NCBI GenBank assembly: GCA_041398665.1
Contig: JAWKUH010000004.1
Location: 183,457-247,456 of the forward strand
Length of the DNA: 64,000 bases
Direction of reading: 5' to 3'
From: Rohdeia sp041398665
GTDB lineage: Bacteria > Planctomycetota > UBA1135 > GCA-002686595
The notes under the pieces are model-generated. The model was not told the DNA's origin and made no database searches. It was given only the letters and a program-made list of their open reading frames with translations. Shown here one piece after another: positions 8,883-17,737 of this stretch (positions are counted from its first letter, which is position 1; the number at the start of each line of letters is the position of its first letter). The position numbers were made by a program, and so were the translations under genes.

Positions 8883-10100
8883 CTACTCCTCCTGGACGAA
8901 GACGAGGATACGCCCGTCCTTCCGCTTCATGTTCCCGGTTCCGAAGCTCACGGCGTAGAGCTCCCCCGCGAGGTCCGTGCCGAAGGAGGCGGGCTGGATC
9001 ACGCGCGTGAACTCGACGGGCTGCGGCTCGTCCGCAGCGACGTCGAGCGCCCACACGCGGTTCGTGACGAAGTCGGCGTAGACGTACTTCCCGACCAGCG
9101 CCGGTACGGCCTTGCCGCGGTAGACGAAGCCGCCGGTGATCGAGACGCCGAGCCGGTGCGGGTAGACGGTGACCGGGTCGACCAGGGGGCCCGGACCGCG
9201 CCGACTCCTGGGCTCGAACTCCGCGAAGCCCTCGCGCAACCTCCAACCGTGGTTCCCACCGCGCTGGACCTTGTAGACCATCTCCCACTGGTCCTGCCCG
9301 ACGTCGCCGCACCACAGCGCACCGGTCGAGGGGTCGAAGCTGAAACGCCAGGGGTTGCGCAGACCGAGCGCGTAGATCTCGCGACGCGTCCCCGCCGGCA
9401 GACCCTCCGCGGACACGAACGGGTTGTCCTTCGGGATGGCGTAGGGAAGGTCGTCGTCGCGGTGGTCGACGTCGATGCGCAGGATCTTGCCGAGCAGGCT
9501 CGTCATGTCCTGCGCGTTCTCCTGCGGGTCGCCGGCGGAACCACCGTCGCCGAGCCCGATGTAGAGCATGCCGTCGGGGCCGAACAGGAGTTGGCCGCCG
9601 TTGTGGTTGCGCCAGGGTTGGTCGACCTCGAGCACGACGCGCTCCTTCGAGCGATCGATCGAACCGTCCTTGCCGAGCACCCACTCGCTGATCCGTCCGC
9701 GTCGGTCGCCGGGGATCGAGTAGTGCAGGTAGAACTTCCCGTTCTCCGCGAAGTTCGGATGCGGCTCGAAGTCGAGCAGACCCTCCTCGTTGTGCTCGCG
9801 GTTCACCTCGAGCGTGAGCACGGTACGGAAGCTCGTGACCTTGCGGTCCGCGTCGGCCGTGAAGAGGCTGAGTCGACCGTCCTGTTCACAGACCCAGTAA
9901 CGGCCGTCGGGGAGCTGGCCGAAGTCGAGCGGCCGGAACAGGCCCGGCATGTCCGTGAAGGCGGTTCGCGCCTTGACGTGCGAGAGCGCCTCCTGCTCCT
10001 TCGAACGCTTCGCGTCGGTGTCCTGCGGAGCGACGCCGGCGGCGCGCGTGTCGGCGACGACGAGCGGGAGGACGAGGAGCGCCGGGATCAGCTTGGACAT
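8883..10100 (-). CDS. PQQ-dependent sugar dehydrogenase (glucose/sorbosone dehydrogenase family)
   Basis: 405 residues with a Sec signal peptide at the N-terminus (hydrophobic core, then ADTRAA). The six-bladed propeller family motifs are present: NEEGLLDFEPHPNF, RNHNGGQLLFGPDGMLYIGL, GDGGSAGDP, the LGKILRIDVD strand, ALGLRNPWRFSFDP, GDVGQDQWE and GGNHGWR. Length is normal for the family. Members oxidise sugars or related carbohydrates in the periplasm using PQQ. No PQQ biosynthesis gene is present in the window. Family assignment is strong; the substrate cannot be told. Confidence 0.93.
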   Translation of the reverse strand: MSKLIPALLVLPLVVADTRAAGVAPQDTDAKRSKEQEALSHVKARTAFTDMPGLFRPLDFGQLPDGRYWVCEQDGRLSLFTADADRKVTSFRTVLTLEVNREHNEEGLLDFEPHPNFAENGKFYLHYSIPGDRRGRISEWVLGKDGSIDRSKERVVLEVDQPWRNHNGGQLLFGPDGMLYIGLGDGGSAGDPQENAQDMTSLLGKILRIDVDHRDDDLPYAIPKDNPFVSAEGLPAGTRREIYALGLRNPWRFSFDPSTGALWCGDVGQDQWEMVYKVQRGGNHGWRLREGFAEFEPRSRRGPGPLVDPVTVYPHRLGVSITGGFVYRGKAVPALVGKYVYADFVTNRVWALDVAADEPQPVEFTRVIQPASFGTDLAGELYAVSFGTGNMKRKDGRILVFVQEE

Positions 10101-10127
10101 GGTTCGAAGGTAGCAGGCCGGTGAGCT

Positions 10128-10538
10128 TCAGAACGCGTCGGACCAGCGTCCCGAGCCGAGCCACGAGACCAGGGCGACGCTGTAGACCAGCGCCGACGAG
10201 ACGTCGACGAAGATCTCCGGGCGGGAATTACGGAGGGAGCGCAGCATCGGGACGACGAGACCCAGCGCGATCGGCAGCCAGGCGAAGAGCGCCCCCACCG
10301 CGGCGCGCGTCACGTTCGTCACCTCGTCCGCGGTCGCGGTCGCGCCGTAGACCTCGGTCCCGGCGAGGGACGCGATCCCGGCGCCGCCGATCCACGCCTG
10401 GAGGCAGACCAGCACGTTCACGGGCGCGAGCAGTTCCTCGCGGGTCGGCGTCCCGACGGCGCGCAGACGCAGTCGCAGCACCCAGGCCGCGCAGGCCGTG
10501 CCGGCGACGAACGCGACGATGGCGACGACCGCGTACAC
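10128..10538 (-). CDS. Small integral membrane protein, hypothetical
   Basis: 136 residues from a GTG start one base after the elbB stop, so probably co-transcribed with elbB. Four hydrophobic segments are visible: residues 1-22, about 43-60, 80-100 and 112-128. No family recognised. It ends 27 bases before the sugar dehydrogenase start. Confidence 0.7.
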   Translation of the reverse strand: MYAVVAIVAFVAGTACAAWVLRLRLRAVGTPTREELLAPVNVLVCLQAWIGGAGIASLAGTEVYGATATADEVTNVTRAAVGALFAWLPIALGLVVPMLRSLRNSRPEIFVDVSSALVYSVALVSWLGSGRWSDAF

Positions 10539-10539
10539 G

Positions 10540-11214
10540 TCAGCCGTTCTTCCTCGCGACCATGGCGAGGAGGCGTTCGACCATCGCGTCGATGCCGGCC
10601 GCCGTCTCGGAGACGGAGCGCGCGAGCATGTAGGCCGGAGTCGTCACGATCGGTCTCGAGGGGTCCTGGTGCGCGGTGCGCACGTCACAGGGGACGTGCA
10701 CGACCCCCATCGCCTCGAGGTTCGCTCCTGTCGCTCCGTCGGTGCCGATGGTGAGCTCCGCGGACTCCCCGCGGTCGCGCAGGACGCCGGCGAGCACGGC
10801 CGGTGCGATGCACGCGAGCGCCACCGGGACGCCGAGCTCGAGCGCGTCGCCGAGGAGCTTCGCCGTCCCCGGCTCGACCGTGCACGACGCGCCTTCCGCC
10901 GCGAAGTCGCACAGGTTCTTCGCCGCGCCGAACCCGCCGGGGAACGCGATCGCGTCGAAGTCACCGGCGCGCACGTCGCGGACGTCCTCGACCTTCCCGC
11001 GCGCGATGCGGGCGGACTCCGTGCGCACGTTGCGCGTCTCGCCCGTCACCTTCCCGGTGAGGTGGTCGACCACCTCGCGCTGCGGCACGTCGGGCGCGAC
11101 GCAGACCACCTCGCACCCCGCGCGGTCGAGCGCGAGGAGCGTCAGCACGGCTTCGTGGATCTCGCTGCCGTCGAAGACTCCGCATCCCGACAGCACGACG
11201 GCGACCTTGGTCAT
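10540..11214 (-). CDS. elbB: ElbB-type DJ-1/PfpI superfamily protein (glyoxalase-like)
   Basis: 224 residues, ATG start with a good Shine-Dalgarno (GGGAGGA) 7 bases upstream. The N-terminus carries the ElbB hallmark LSGCGVFDGSEIHEAVLTL, followed by FPGGFGAAKNLCDFA and the nucleophile-elbow region LACIAPAVLA with the Cys expected in this superfamily. E. coli ElbB has been linked to isoprenoid biosynthesis and shows glyoxalase activity in vitro; the physiological role is uncertain. Full length and intact. Confidence 0.93.
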   Translation of the reverse strand: MTKVAVVLSGCGVFDGSEIHEAVLTLLALDRAGCEVVCVAPDVPQREVVDHLTGKVTGETRNVRTESARIARGKVEDVRDVRAGDFDAIAFPGGFGAAKNLCDFAAEGASCTVEPGTAKLLGDALELGVPVALACIAPAVLAGVLRDRGESAELTIGTDGATGANLEAMGVVHVPCDVRTAHQDPSRPIVTTPAYMLARSVSETAAGIDAMVERLLAMVARKNG

Positions 11215-11302
11215 GGCGATCCTCCCAGGATCGGAGTTTCGGAGCGCGCAGGCGCGACCACGGCGACCGCTCGCTCGGGGCGGGTCGGACGCCCTCCCTC
11301 GC

Positions 11303-11584
11303 TCAGTCCGCGGGCCGGACGGTGACGTCGCCCGTCATCGAGCACTGGCACGTGAGGCGCACGTTCTCGACGTCGGTGCACATCTCGATCGTCTCGCGCT
11401 CGTCCTCGCTCGGCGGGTTCAGGTTCTCCATCCCGGAGAGCACCTCGACGCGGCACGTGCCGCAGCTCCCGACGGTGCAACCGAAGTCGATCGGTACGCC
11501 GTTGGCCTGGCAGAAGTCGAGGAGGCTCTCGCCGGCCGGGACGTCGAAGACGTCGCCGCGGGGTTCGACGCGGAGGTTGGGCAT
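11303..11584 (-). CDS. 2Fe-2S ferredoxin
   Basis: 93 residues, ATG start. The plant-type ferredoxin cysteines are present: CTVGSCGTC (C-X4-C-X2-C) near residues 36-44 and a fourth Cys in LTCQC near residue 80. It acts as a soluble one-electron carrier. It lies 88 bases upstream of elbB on the same strand. The partner enzyme is not evident. The ORF can be extended upstream, but only into arginine-rich non-coding sequence. Confidence 0.93.
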   Translation of the reverse strand: MPNLRVEPRGDVFDVPAGESLLDFCQANGVPIDFGCTVGSCGTCRVEVLSGMENLNPPSEDERETIEMCTDVENVRLTCQCSMTGDVTVRPAD

Positions 11585-11698
11585 GGTGGTGTCGGGTCGG
11601 TTCTCGTCGTGGAGCGACGGCCGCGGTCGCGTGCCGTCGGTGGACGTGCGGCGCACAGGGTAGCGGAAGGCGCTCCTCGCACCGCGTAGACTCCCGCC

Positions 11699-12028
11699 GT
11701 GACGTCGGGAGAAGGGAGCGGACGAGCCGCGCGGATCGTCCTGCGGTGCGTCGAGGAGCGCGACGGGGTGGTCGACGGCTCCGTCGACCCCGTCGAAGTG
11801 CTGGGGCGCGCGACGAGCGGGACCCTCGTCGTCGAGATCGGTCCGCGCGACGCGGCCGCCGTGCTGCGCGAGGCCCTGGGTTTCACGGGCGCCGATCCGC
11901 TCTTCCTCCCGGGTCGCGGCGCCGCGCTCGAACGCGTCGGCGACGTCTGGCGACTGCTCTCCCTCAACGCCGTCGACCCGCTCCACGCGACGGACGTGCA
12001 CGACGACCTCTACCGGCCCCGCTCGTGA
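11699..12028 (+). CDS. Hypothetical protein, 109 aa
   Basis: GTG start 114 bases from the divergent ferredoxin start; its TGA overlaps the GTG of the glycosyltransferase by four bases, which supports real translation. Acidic, soluble, alternating strand/helix pattern, with a GTLVVEIGPRDAAAVLREAL segment around residues 41-60. No family recognised. Coupling suggests a role with the glycosyltransferase. Confidence 0.65.
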   Translation: MTSGEGSGRAARIVLRCVEERDGVVDGSVDPVEVLGRATSGTLVVEIGPRDAAAVLREALGFTGADPLFLPGRGAALERVGDVWRLLSLNAVDPLHATDVHDDLYRPRS

Positions 12029-13169
12029 AGGTCCTCGTCGTCTGCCCCTTCGTGCCGTGGCCGCTCGACTCCGGTGGTCGGATCCGGACGGCGAGCCTCG
12101 TCCGCGAGGCTCGGCGCGAGCCCGACGTCGACGTCGAACTGTGGTGCGTCGCGGACGAGCGCGACCCGGCGCCGCTCGAACGGGCGCTGCGCGACGAGGT
12201 CTGTGAGGTGCGCCTCTTCCCGCGTTCGAGCTCGGGTCCGTTCGCACGTCTCGCGCGCGCCAAGTTCGAGCGCTGGTTCCGCTCGGAGGCGCTCGAGCAC
12301 GCCCTGCGCGAGCGCCTGCGCGTCGCGGCGCCGGACCTGGTCCACGTCGACGAGATGAGCGTGCTCCGGTCGGTCCCGGACACGGCGTGCCCGCTCGTCG
12401 TCGGCCACCCGAAGCTCGACCTCGAGTTCCATCGCAGGACGCGCGGCGACGGTCTCGCCGCGCGCTTCGACCGAGCGAAGGTCGCGCGACTCGAGGACGA
12501 GGCGGCGCGCCGCGCGAGGCACCACGTGGTGTGCTCGGACGTCGACCGCGACCTGCTCCTCGGACGCCACCCCGAGCTCGTCGTCCACGTCGTGCCGAAC
12601 GGCTTCGACGAGTCCTCCTTCCGTCCGGATCCCACCGCTTCGCGCGAGGACGACGTCGTCCTCTTCCTCGGCAGCCTCGACTACGAGCCGAACGAGGACG
12701 GACTCGAGTTCCTCGTCACCGAGGTGCTGCCGATGCTGCGCCGCGAGGTTCGCGTGCGCGTCGTGGGTCGCAACCCGTCCGCCCGCGTCCGGCGACTCGC
12801 GGGCGGGCCCGTCGAACTCGTCGGCGAGGTGGCGGACGTCGGACCGTACCTCGCGAGCGCCGCGGTGCTCGCCGTCCCGCTGCGGATCGGAGGCGGCACG
12901 CGACTCAAGATCGCGGAGGCGCTCGCGACGGGGACGCCGGTCGTCTCGACGCGCGTCGGAGCCGAGGGACTCGACCTCGACGAGCGCCACCTCGCGCTCG
13001 CCGACGACGCGCAGGCGTTCGCGCGGGCGCTCGAGTCGACGCTCGAGGATCGCGACACCGCCGCGCGCCGAGCGGAACTCGGCCGGGCGGTCGCGCGCGA
13101 GCGTTCTCGTGGTCCGCGCTCGCGCGTCGACTGACGTCCGCCTGGCGCACGGTCGCGGCGCCGCGCTGA
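12025..13169 (+). CDS. GT4-family glycosyltransferase (frameshift near the C-terminus)
   Basis: GTG start overlapping the upstream TGA (GTGA). The N-terminal Rossmann strand is VKVLVVCPFVPWPLDSGG. The acceptor domain is followed by VVPNGFD, then LFLGSLDYEPNEDGLEFL and the C-terminal donor-binding segment PLRIGGGTRLKIAEALATG with VVSTRVGAEGL, all typical of GT4 retaining transferases. The uninterrupted frame stops at 13134 after an arginine-rich tail. A one-base shift near 13100 restores a natural C-terminus (RFSWSALARRLTSAW...) ending at 13169. A missing G in GAGCGTTC is the simplest explanation. Probably acts in surface polysaccharide synthesis. Confidence 0.85.
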
Positions 13170-13279
13170 GCCGCTCCGATCGGCGCCCTCGTCGGCTTCC
13201 GAGCGGGGTGGACCGACGATCCGCAGGAGACACCGCGTCCCGCTTGCGCCCGGACCCGCGCTTGCGGTACCAAGACGGT

Positions 13280-13515
13280 ATGGCGGAGCACGCGCAGGAA
13301 GGCGTCGCGAACCGACGTGGCGCGTCCGGCTGCTCGTCATGGACGGCGCGCTGATCCTGCTCTTCTGCTGGCTCCTCTACATGGTCGTGTCGGAGCGCGA
13401 GCAGCGCGAGGCCGAGGCCGACGAGGGCGGATCGACGCAGGTGGAGAGCAGCGCGGACCCGAGCGGCGCGTCCTCCGTGGACGCACCCCGGGCGACGGAG
13501 CCGACGGGCAACTGA
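13280..13515 (+). CDS. Small single-pass membrane protein (likely frameshifted)
   Basis: The clear coding part starts at 13339 (MDGALILLFCWLLYMVVSER), one membrane helix followed by an acidic, Ser/Glu-rich tail to the TGA at 13515. Upstream in another frame, an ATG at 13280 gives MAEHAQEGVANR; adding one G near 13314 joins it to TWRVRLLVMDGALIL, a plausible N-terminus. About 78 residues if so, 58 if the internal ATG is used. Function unknown. Confidence 0.55.
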
Positions 13516-13534
13516 TCTCTTCGCCCGCCGCCCT

Positions 13535-14872
13535 TCAGCGCCCGAAGAGGCGCTTCCAGAGCGGCTTCGTGTTCCCCGCGCTCGACGCGCGCGCCGCGCC
13601 CGTGCGGCGCAGGATCGCGTCGCGGTAGACCGACTCGATCTCGGCCGCGGCGTCCTCGACGGTGCGGACCTTCGCGGGAGCTGTGGCCCACGTCTCGCGC
13701 TCCGCACCCGCGAACCGACGCAGAGCGGCGATCCACGCTTCGCGGTCGCCGCGCGGGACGACGAGGCCGCCTCCGTCCTCGACCGTCGCCGGGAGTCCGC
13801 CGGCGTCGGACACGAGCACCGGCAGTCCCGCCGCGCGCGCCTCGCGCACCGACAGGCCGTAGACCTCCTCCCACAGCGACGGCGCGGCGACGCCGTCGAG
13901 CTCGGCCAGGACGTGCGCGACGTCGCTGCGTTCGAACGGACCCGCGAGTTCGACCGCCGGACACTTCGCCGCGATCGCACCGAGTCGCGCGAGGTGCTCG
14001 ACGTAGCCGTGGTACGGGACGAGGTCGCCGTGCACGCGCAGGACGAGGTTCGCGATCTCGGCGTCGGCGACGGCCTCCGCGAGTTCGACGACGCCCTTGC
14101 TCGGCAGCACCGAACCGAGCACGCCGAGCACGACCGCCTCGCGCGGCTTGCGGCGCTGCCTCAGGGCGGCGACGTGCGTCGCGATCGACTTCGCCGCGAC
14201 GCCGTTCTCGACGACCCGGATGCGTCCTTCCGGTACGCCTGCGCGTTCGAAGACCGCGCGGGCCGCGGCCGAGGGCGTGAGCACCGCGTCGGGCGACGTC
14301 AGCACGCCGAGCGCCTCCGCGCGGAAGCGCTGCACGTCGTCGAGCGCGTGTCCCGCGAACAGGTGCGGCCACGTCGCCTGCAGCTCCTCCGCGAGGCGTC
14401 CCAGCGCCGACGGGTCGAGCGGTCCGCGCTCGGGCGAGAACAGCTGTCCGCGCGGATCGAGCAGCCAGTAGTCGTGGAGCGTGACGACGAGCGGCTGGCC
14501 GACCTCGTGCACCGCGCGGATCGCGCTGCCGCCGAAACCGGTGACGTGGTGCACGTGCACCACGTCGCAGGGCGTCTCCGCGAGCCATCCAAGGACGACG
14601 TCGGAGAGACGCAGATGGACCATCAGGTCCATGAGCTTCTCGTGGTCGCCGTAGCCGTAGGCGACGCGGCGCACGCGCACGCCCTTCACGGTGCTCTCGC
14701 GCACGCCGAAGGGCTCGAGGCCCGGCGTCGTGTCGAGGCACAGCACCGCGACGCGGTGTCCGCGCGCGGCGAGCGCGCGCGCGAGGTCGTCGGTGTGGCT
14801 CGGGATGCCGCCGCGGTCCGGGACCCAGCCCGTCGCGAGGAACCCGACGTCGAGGGTCGTGTCGTCGCTCAC
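13535..14872 (-). CDS. GT4-family glycosyltransferase
   Basis: 445 residues from a GTG start. GT4 features: N-terminal DVGFLATGWVPDRGGIPSHT, the CDVVHVHHVTG strand, VVENGV, GVLGSVLPSKGVVELAEA, and the donor-site segment PSLWEEVYGLSVREARAAGL with LVSDAGGLPATV. Convergent with the preceding gene; 367 bases separate it from the next minus-strand transferase. Intact. Donor and acceptor cannot be inferred. Confidence 0.9.
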   Translation of the reverse strand: MSDDTTLDVGFLATGWVPDRGGIPSHTDDLARALAARGHRVAVLCLDTTPGLEPFGVRESTVKGVRVRRVAYGYGDHEKLMDLMVHLRLSDVVLGWLAETPCDVVHVHHVTGFGGSAIRAVHEVGQPLVVTLHDYWLLDPRGQLFSPERGPLDPSALGRLAEELQATWPHLFAGHALDDVQRFRAEALGVLTSPDAVLTPSAAARAVFERAGVPEGRIRVVENGVAAKSIATHVAALRQRRKPREAVVLGVLGSVLPSKGVVELAEAVADAEIANLVLRVHGDLVPYHGYVEHLARLGAIAAKCPAVELAGPFERSDVAHVLAELDGVAAPSLWEEVYGLSVREARAAGLPVLVSDAGGLPATVEDGGGLVVPRGDREAWIAALRRFAGAERETWATAPAKVRTVEDAAAEIESVYRDAILRRTGAARASSAGNTKPLWKRLFGR

Positions 14873-15239
14873 CGCGGCGATGGTACGGACGCGCGCAGCT
14901 CCGCCCCAGGACGCGCCGAGCGCGACGCGCGCGCGGTGCCGACGGCGAGCGGCGCCGCGACCCTCGACGCGCGGAACTCGCCCCCGGAACGAGGGAAGCG
15001 AGGGCCTCCCCCCGGGTCAGGCCCTCCTTCGCGATGTCGGAGTGCGCAGGACGGGTCCCAGCGCCGCATCGTGCGCCCGCGGGTGCGCGCCGAAGCCGCT
15101 CCCGAGGTTCGATCGCGCACGACCGGTCGGCGACGAGCCGACGCGGACTACGGCGCCGCCCCGGGACCCTGTGACCGCGAGGCGACCTGACTCGGCGCCG
15201 GGGCGCCCGCGGGAATCGACGGGGTCGACGCGGGCCCGA
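14873..15239. other. Intergenic gap with a strong hairpin
   Basis: 367 bases between two minus-strand glycosyltransferase genes. No gene seen. The notable feature is an inverted repeat at 14995-15030: 12-base arms (GAAGCGAGGGCCT against AGGCCCTCCTTC) with one bulged C and an 11-12 base loop. It lies about 210 bases downstream of the 15240 stop and could terminate that transcript, but no T-tract follows it. Confidence 0.45.
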
Positions 15240-16520
15240 TCAGGCCGGGGAGTGGTGGAGCCGCCGATCGCGTCGAGGTGGTCGGTCGAAGCCCACGGGC
15301 AGGCCGCGCGGGACGTCGCGCAGGTCGAGGGCGCGATCGATCGCGTCGGCGAGGGCGCGTGCGTCGCCCGGTGCGGCGAGGGCGCCGTGCACCCCCTCCT
15401 CCACCACGGCCGCGATGCCCGGGACGTCGCTCGCCGCGATCGGGACGCCGGCGGCGCGCGCCTGGAGACAGACGAGCGGCGCGTTCTCGTCCCACAGCGA
15501 CGGCACCGCGACCGCGTCGAGACGCGCGAGGACCTGCGGTGCGTCGGCGGGTTCGAAGGCCGGTTCGATCGACACGCCCTCCGGCGCGTTCGCGAGCAGG
15601 CGCCGCGCGTAGCGACTCCACTCGCCCGACGGCGCGGCGCCGTGGAGCGCGAACTCCGTCCGCGCGCCCGGCCTCGCGCGCAGGAGTCGCACCGCCTCGA
15701 GCAGCACGTGCGCTCCCTTGTGCGGCGCGAGCTGACCGAGGAAGCCGACGCGTCGGACGCCCTCGCGGTGCGGCCTCGCTACGGCGGCGAAGGGCTCCTC
15801 GTCGAAGGCGTAGGGCAGCACGACCGCGCCCGGCGCGAGCCCCGCGAACGCGCGCGCCATCGACGGCGTCGGGGCGACGACCGCGTCGACGTGCGCGAAG
15901 GCCCGGCGCACCGCGGCTTCGCGCGCCTCGACGTCGCGCACGGTCACGACGCCGAACGCGCCTCCGGCGAGCGCGAGCGCCTCCGACGCGAGCGCGTGCA
16001 ACGACGCGCGCACGCCCCCTACCCGCTCCGCCGAGACGCGCCGCAGGCACGGCGCGCACGTCGTCGCGGGGTGCGGTCCGCCGCAGCGCCTCGCGTCGGC
16101 CGTGAACATCTGCCCGCGGTGGCAGACGAGCCCGTAGTCGGTGAGCGTCAGCACGGTGCGGGCACCGGCCTCCTTCGCGATGCGCGGCAGCTCCGTGGAG
16201 AGTCCCCACAGGAGCTGGAGGAAGTGCACGACGTCGGGCGCGAACTCGCGCACGACTTCGGCGAAGACGCGCTCGACCCACTCCGAACGGTAGGCGTTCA
16301 CGAGGTCGCGCGAGGGCGGGTGCGGCAGGTGCAGGACGTCGAGCGGGACGCCGCCCGCTCCCTCCGTCCGTTCGCGGCGCGCTTCGCCGTCCTTCGCGAT
16401 GCACAGCGCCCTCACCTCGGCGCCGCGCGAACGCAGCCCGCGCGCCAGCTCGCCGGCGTAGAACTCGGTCCCGAAGCGCCCCGTCGGCGGGAAGCCGTTC
16501 GCGACGACGAGGACCTTCAC
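15240..16520 (-). CDS. GT4-family glycosyltransferase
   Basis: 426 residues; the GTG start overlaps the TGA of the upstream transferase (GTGA). It opens with VKVLVVANGFPPTGRFGTEF and has the DVVHFLQLLWG strand and a Cys cluster typical of one GT4 subgroup (CHRGQMF, CGGPHPATTCAPCL). Then come VGFLGQLAPHKGAHVLLEA and PSLWDENAPLVCLQARAAGV with ASDVPGI. The last 20 residues are Arg/His-rich and may be out of frame. Likely adds a sugar to an exported polysaccharide together with its partner. Confidence 0.88.
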   Translation of the reverse strand: MKVLVVANGFPPTGRFGTEFYAGELARGLRSRGAEVRALCIAKDGEARRERTEGAGGVPLDVLHLPHPPSRDLVNAYRSEWVERVFAEVVREFAPDVVHFLQLLWGLSTELPRIAKEAGARTVLTLTDYGLVCHRGQMFTADARRCGGPHPATTCAPCLRRVSAERVGGVRASLHALASEALALAGGAFGVVTVRDVEAREAAVRRAFAHVDAVVAPTPSMARAFAGLAPGAVVLPYAFDEEPFAAVARPHREGVRRVGFLGQLAPHKGAHVLLEAVRLLRARPGARTEFALHGAAPSGEWSRYARRLLANAPEGVSIEPAFEPADAPQVLARLDAVAVPSLWDENAPLVCLQARAAGVPIAASDVPGIAAVVEEGVHGALAAPGDARALADAIDRALDLRDVPRGLPVGFDRPPRRDRRLHHSPA

Positions 16521-17734
16521 CGGCGCGCCTCCTCCACACGTCGCTCGACGCGGTGCGCGAGCGCGTCGTAGTACGGGCCCGGCGCGAACGTCGTCGCGAC
16601 GCGCTCGACCGAGCTCGCCGCGAGCCTCGCGCGCAGCGCCTCGTCCGAGGCCAGCTTCGCCAGCGCGTCGGCGAGCGCCGCGGCGTCGTCCTTCGGCACG
16701 ACGAGTCCGTCGACGCCGTCGCGCACGATCTCGGGACTCGCGCCGTCGTCGGTCACGACCGGAGCGAGTCCGTGCGCCATGGCCTCGAGCGTCGCGAGGC
16801 CGTACGGCTCGCCCCACAGGCTGGGAAGCGCGAGCACGTGCGCCCGCGCGAGGAGCGCCCCCATCGCGTCGCGCGGCAGCATCCCGACGAACGTCACGCC
16901 GCCCGCGAGGTCCTCCGCCGCGGCGCGCGCTCGCAGTCGCGCCTCGTACTCGGCGTCGCCGTGTCCCGCGATCTCGAGCTCGACGCGCGCGCCGCGCGAA
17001 CGTGCGAGCGCGAGCGCCTCCAGAAGGACGTGCTGTCCCTTCCCGTGCCACAGCATCGACGTGCAGACGACGCGCAGGGGCTCGCCCTCGCGGCGCGGCC
17101 GGGATCGTTCGCGCGCGCACGACTCGACGAGGTCGACCGGCAGCGGCAGGCGCAACACCTCGACGCCCTGGAGTCCGGCGCCGCGCAGCTCGCGCGCGAG
17201 GCTCTCGCTCGGCACCACCATCGGACCGAACTCCGTGCCCGCGACCAGGCGTCGCCACGCGCCCGCGATCGTCGCGCGGCGCAGAGGTTTCGCGCCCGCG
17301 GGCCAGGTCTCGAGCCAGTGGTTGCGCGGCCAACGGTCGTTGACGACGCACAGAGCGGGGACGCCGACGCGCTGTGCGGCGCGCAGCGGTGCGAGCGACA
17401 ACAGCGCCAGGTTGTAGGCGACGACGACGTCGGGCCGGACGCTCCGCAACACCTCAGCGCTGCGGCGAGCGTTGCGCGGGTCGTAGAGGTGGCGCCGCAC
17501 CTTCTCGAGGTTCCCGGCGGCGAGCGCACGCTGCCACGGGTCGCCGTCGTCGAGGTCCGGGTCGAGCACGGGGTGCAGGCGCACGTCCGCTTCGGCGAGA
17601 CGCACACCGCGCGCGCACAGGACGTGCACGTCGTGACCGCGCGCGCGGAACTCGGCGACCGTCTCCGCGGCGGAGAGTTCGTAGCCGCCCGCGACGTACG
17701 GCGGGTACCGCAGGGAGACGACGAGGACCCGCAT
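16517..17734 (-). CDS. GT4-family glycosyltransferase
   Basis: 405 residues, ATG start three bases after the sulfatase-like gene's stop. N-terminus MRVLVVSLRYPPYVAGGYE; acceptor region with DVVVAYNLALLSL and NDRWPRNHWLETW; donor-binding domain VCTSMLWHGKGQHVLLEAL and PSLWGEPYGLATLEAMAHGL with VTDDGASPEIV. Its end overlaps the next transferase by four bases, so the pair works as a unit. Intact and of normal length. Confidence 0.9.
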   Translation of the reverse strand: MRVLVVSLRYPPYVAGGYELSAAETVAEFRARGHDVHVLCARGVRLAEADVRLHPVLDPDLDDGDPWQRALAAGNLEKVRRHLYDPRNARRSAEVLRSVRPDVVVAYNLALLSLAPLRAAQRVGVPALCVVNDRWPRNHWLETWPAGAKPLRRATIAGAWRRLVAGTEFGPMVVPSESLARELRGAGLQGVEVLRLPLPVDLVESCARERSRPRREGEPLRVVCTSMLWHGKGQHVLLEALALARSRGARVELEIAGHGDAEYEARLRARAAAEDLAGGVTFVGMLPRDAMGALLARAHVLALPSLWGEPYGLATLEAMAHGLAPVVTDDGASPEIVRDGVDGLVVPKDDAAALADALAKLASDEALRARLAASSVERVATTFAPGPYYDALAHRVERRVEEARR

Positions 17735-17737
17735 GGG

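Noticed and set aside
15148..16539. 463-aa alternative frame over a glycosyltransferase
   Set aside because: Arg-rich throughout; the GT4 motifs lie in the other frame.
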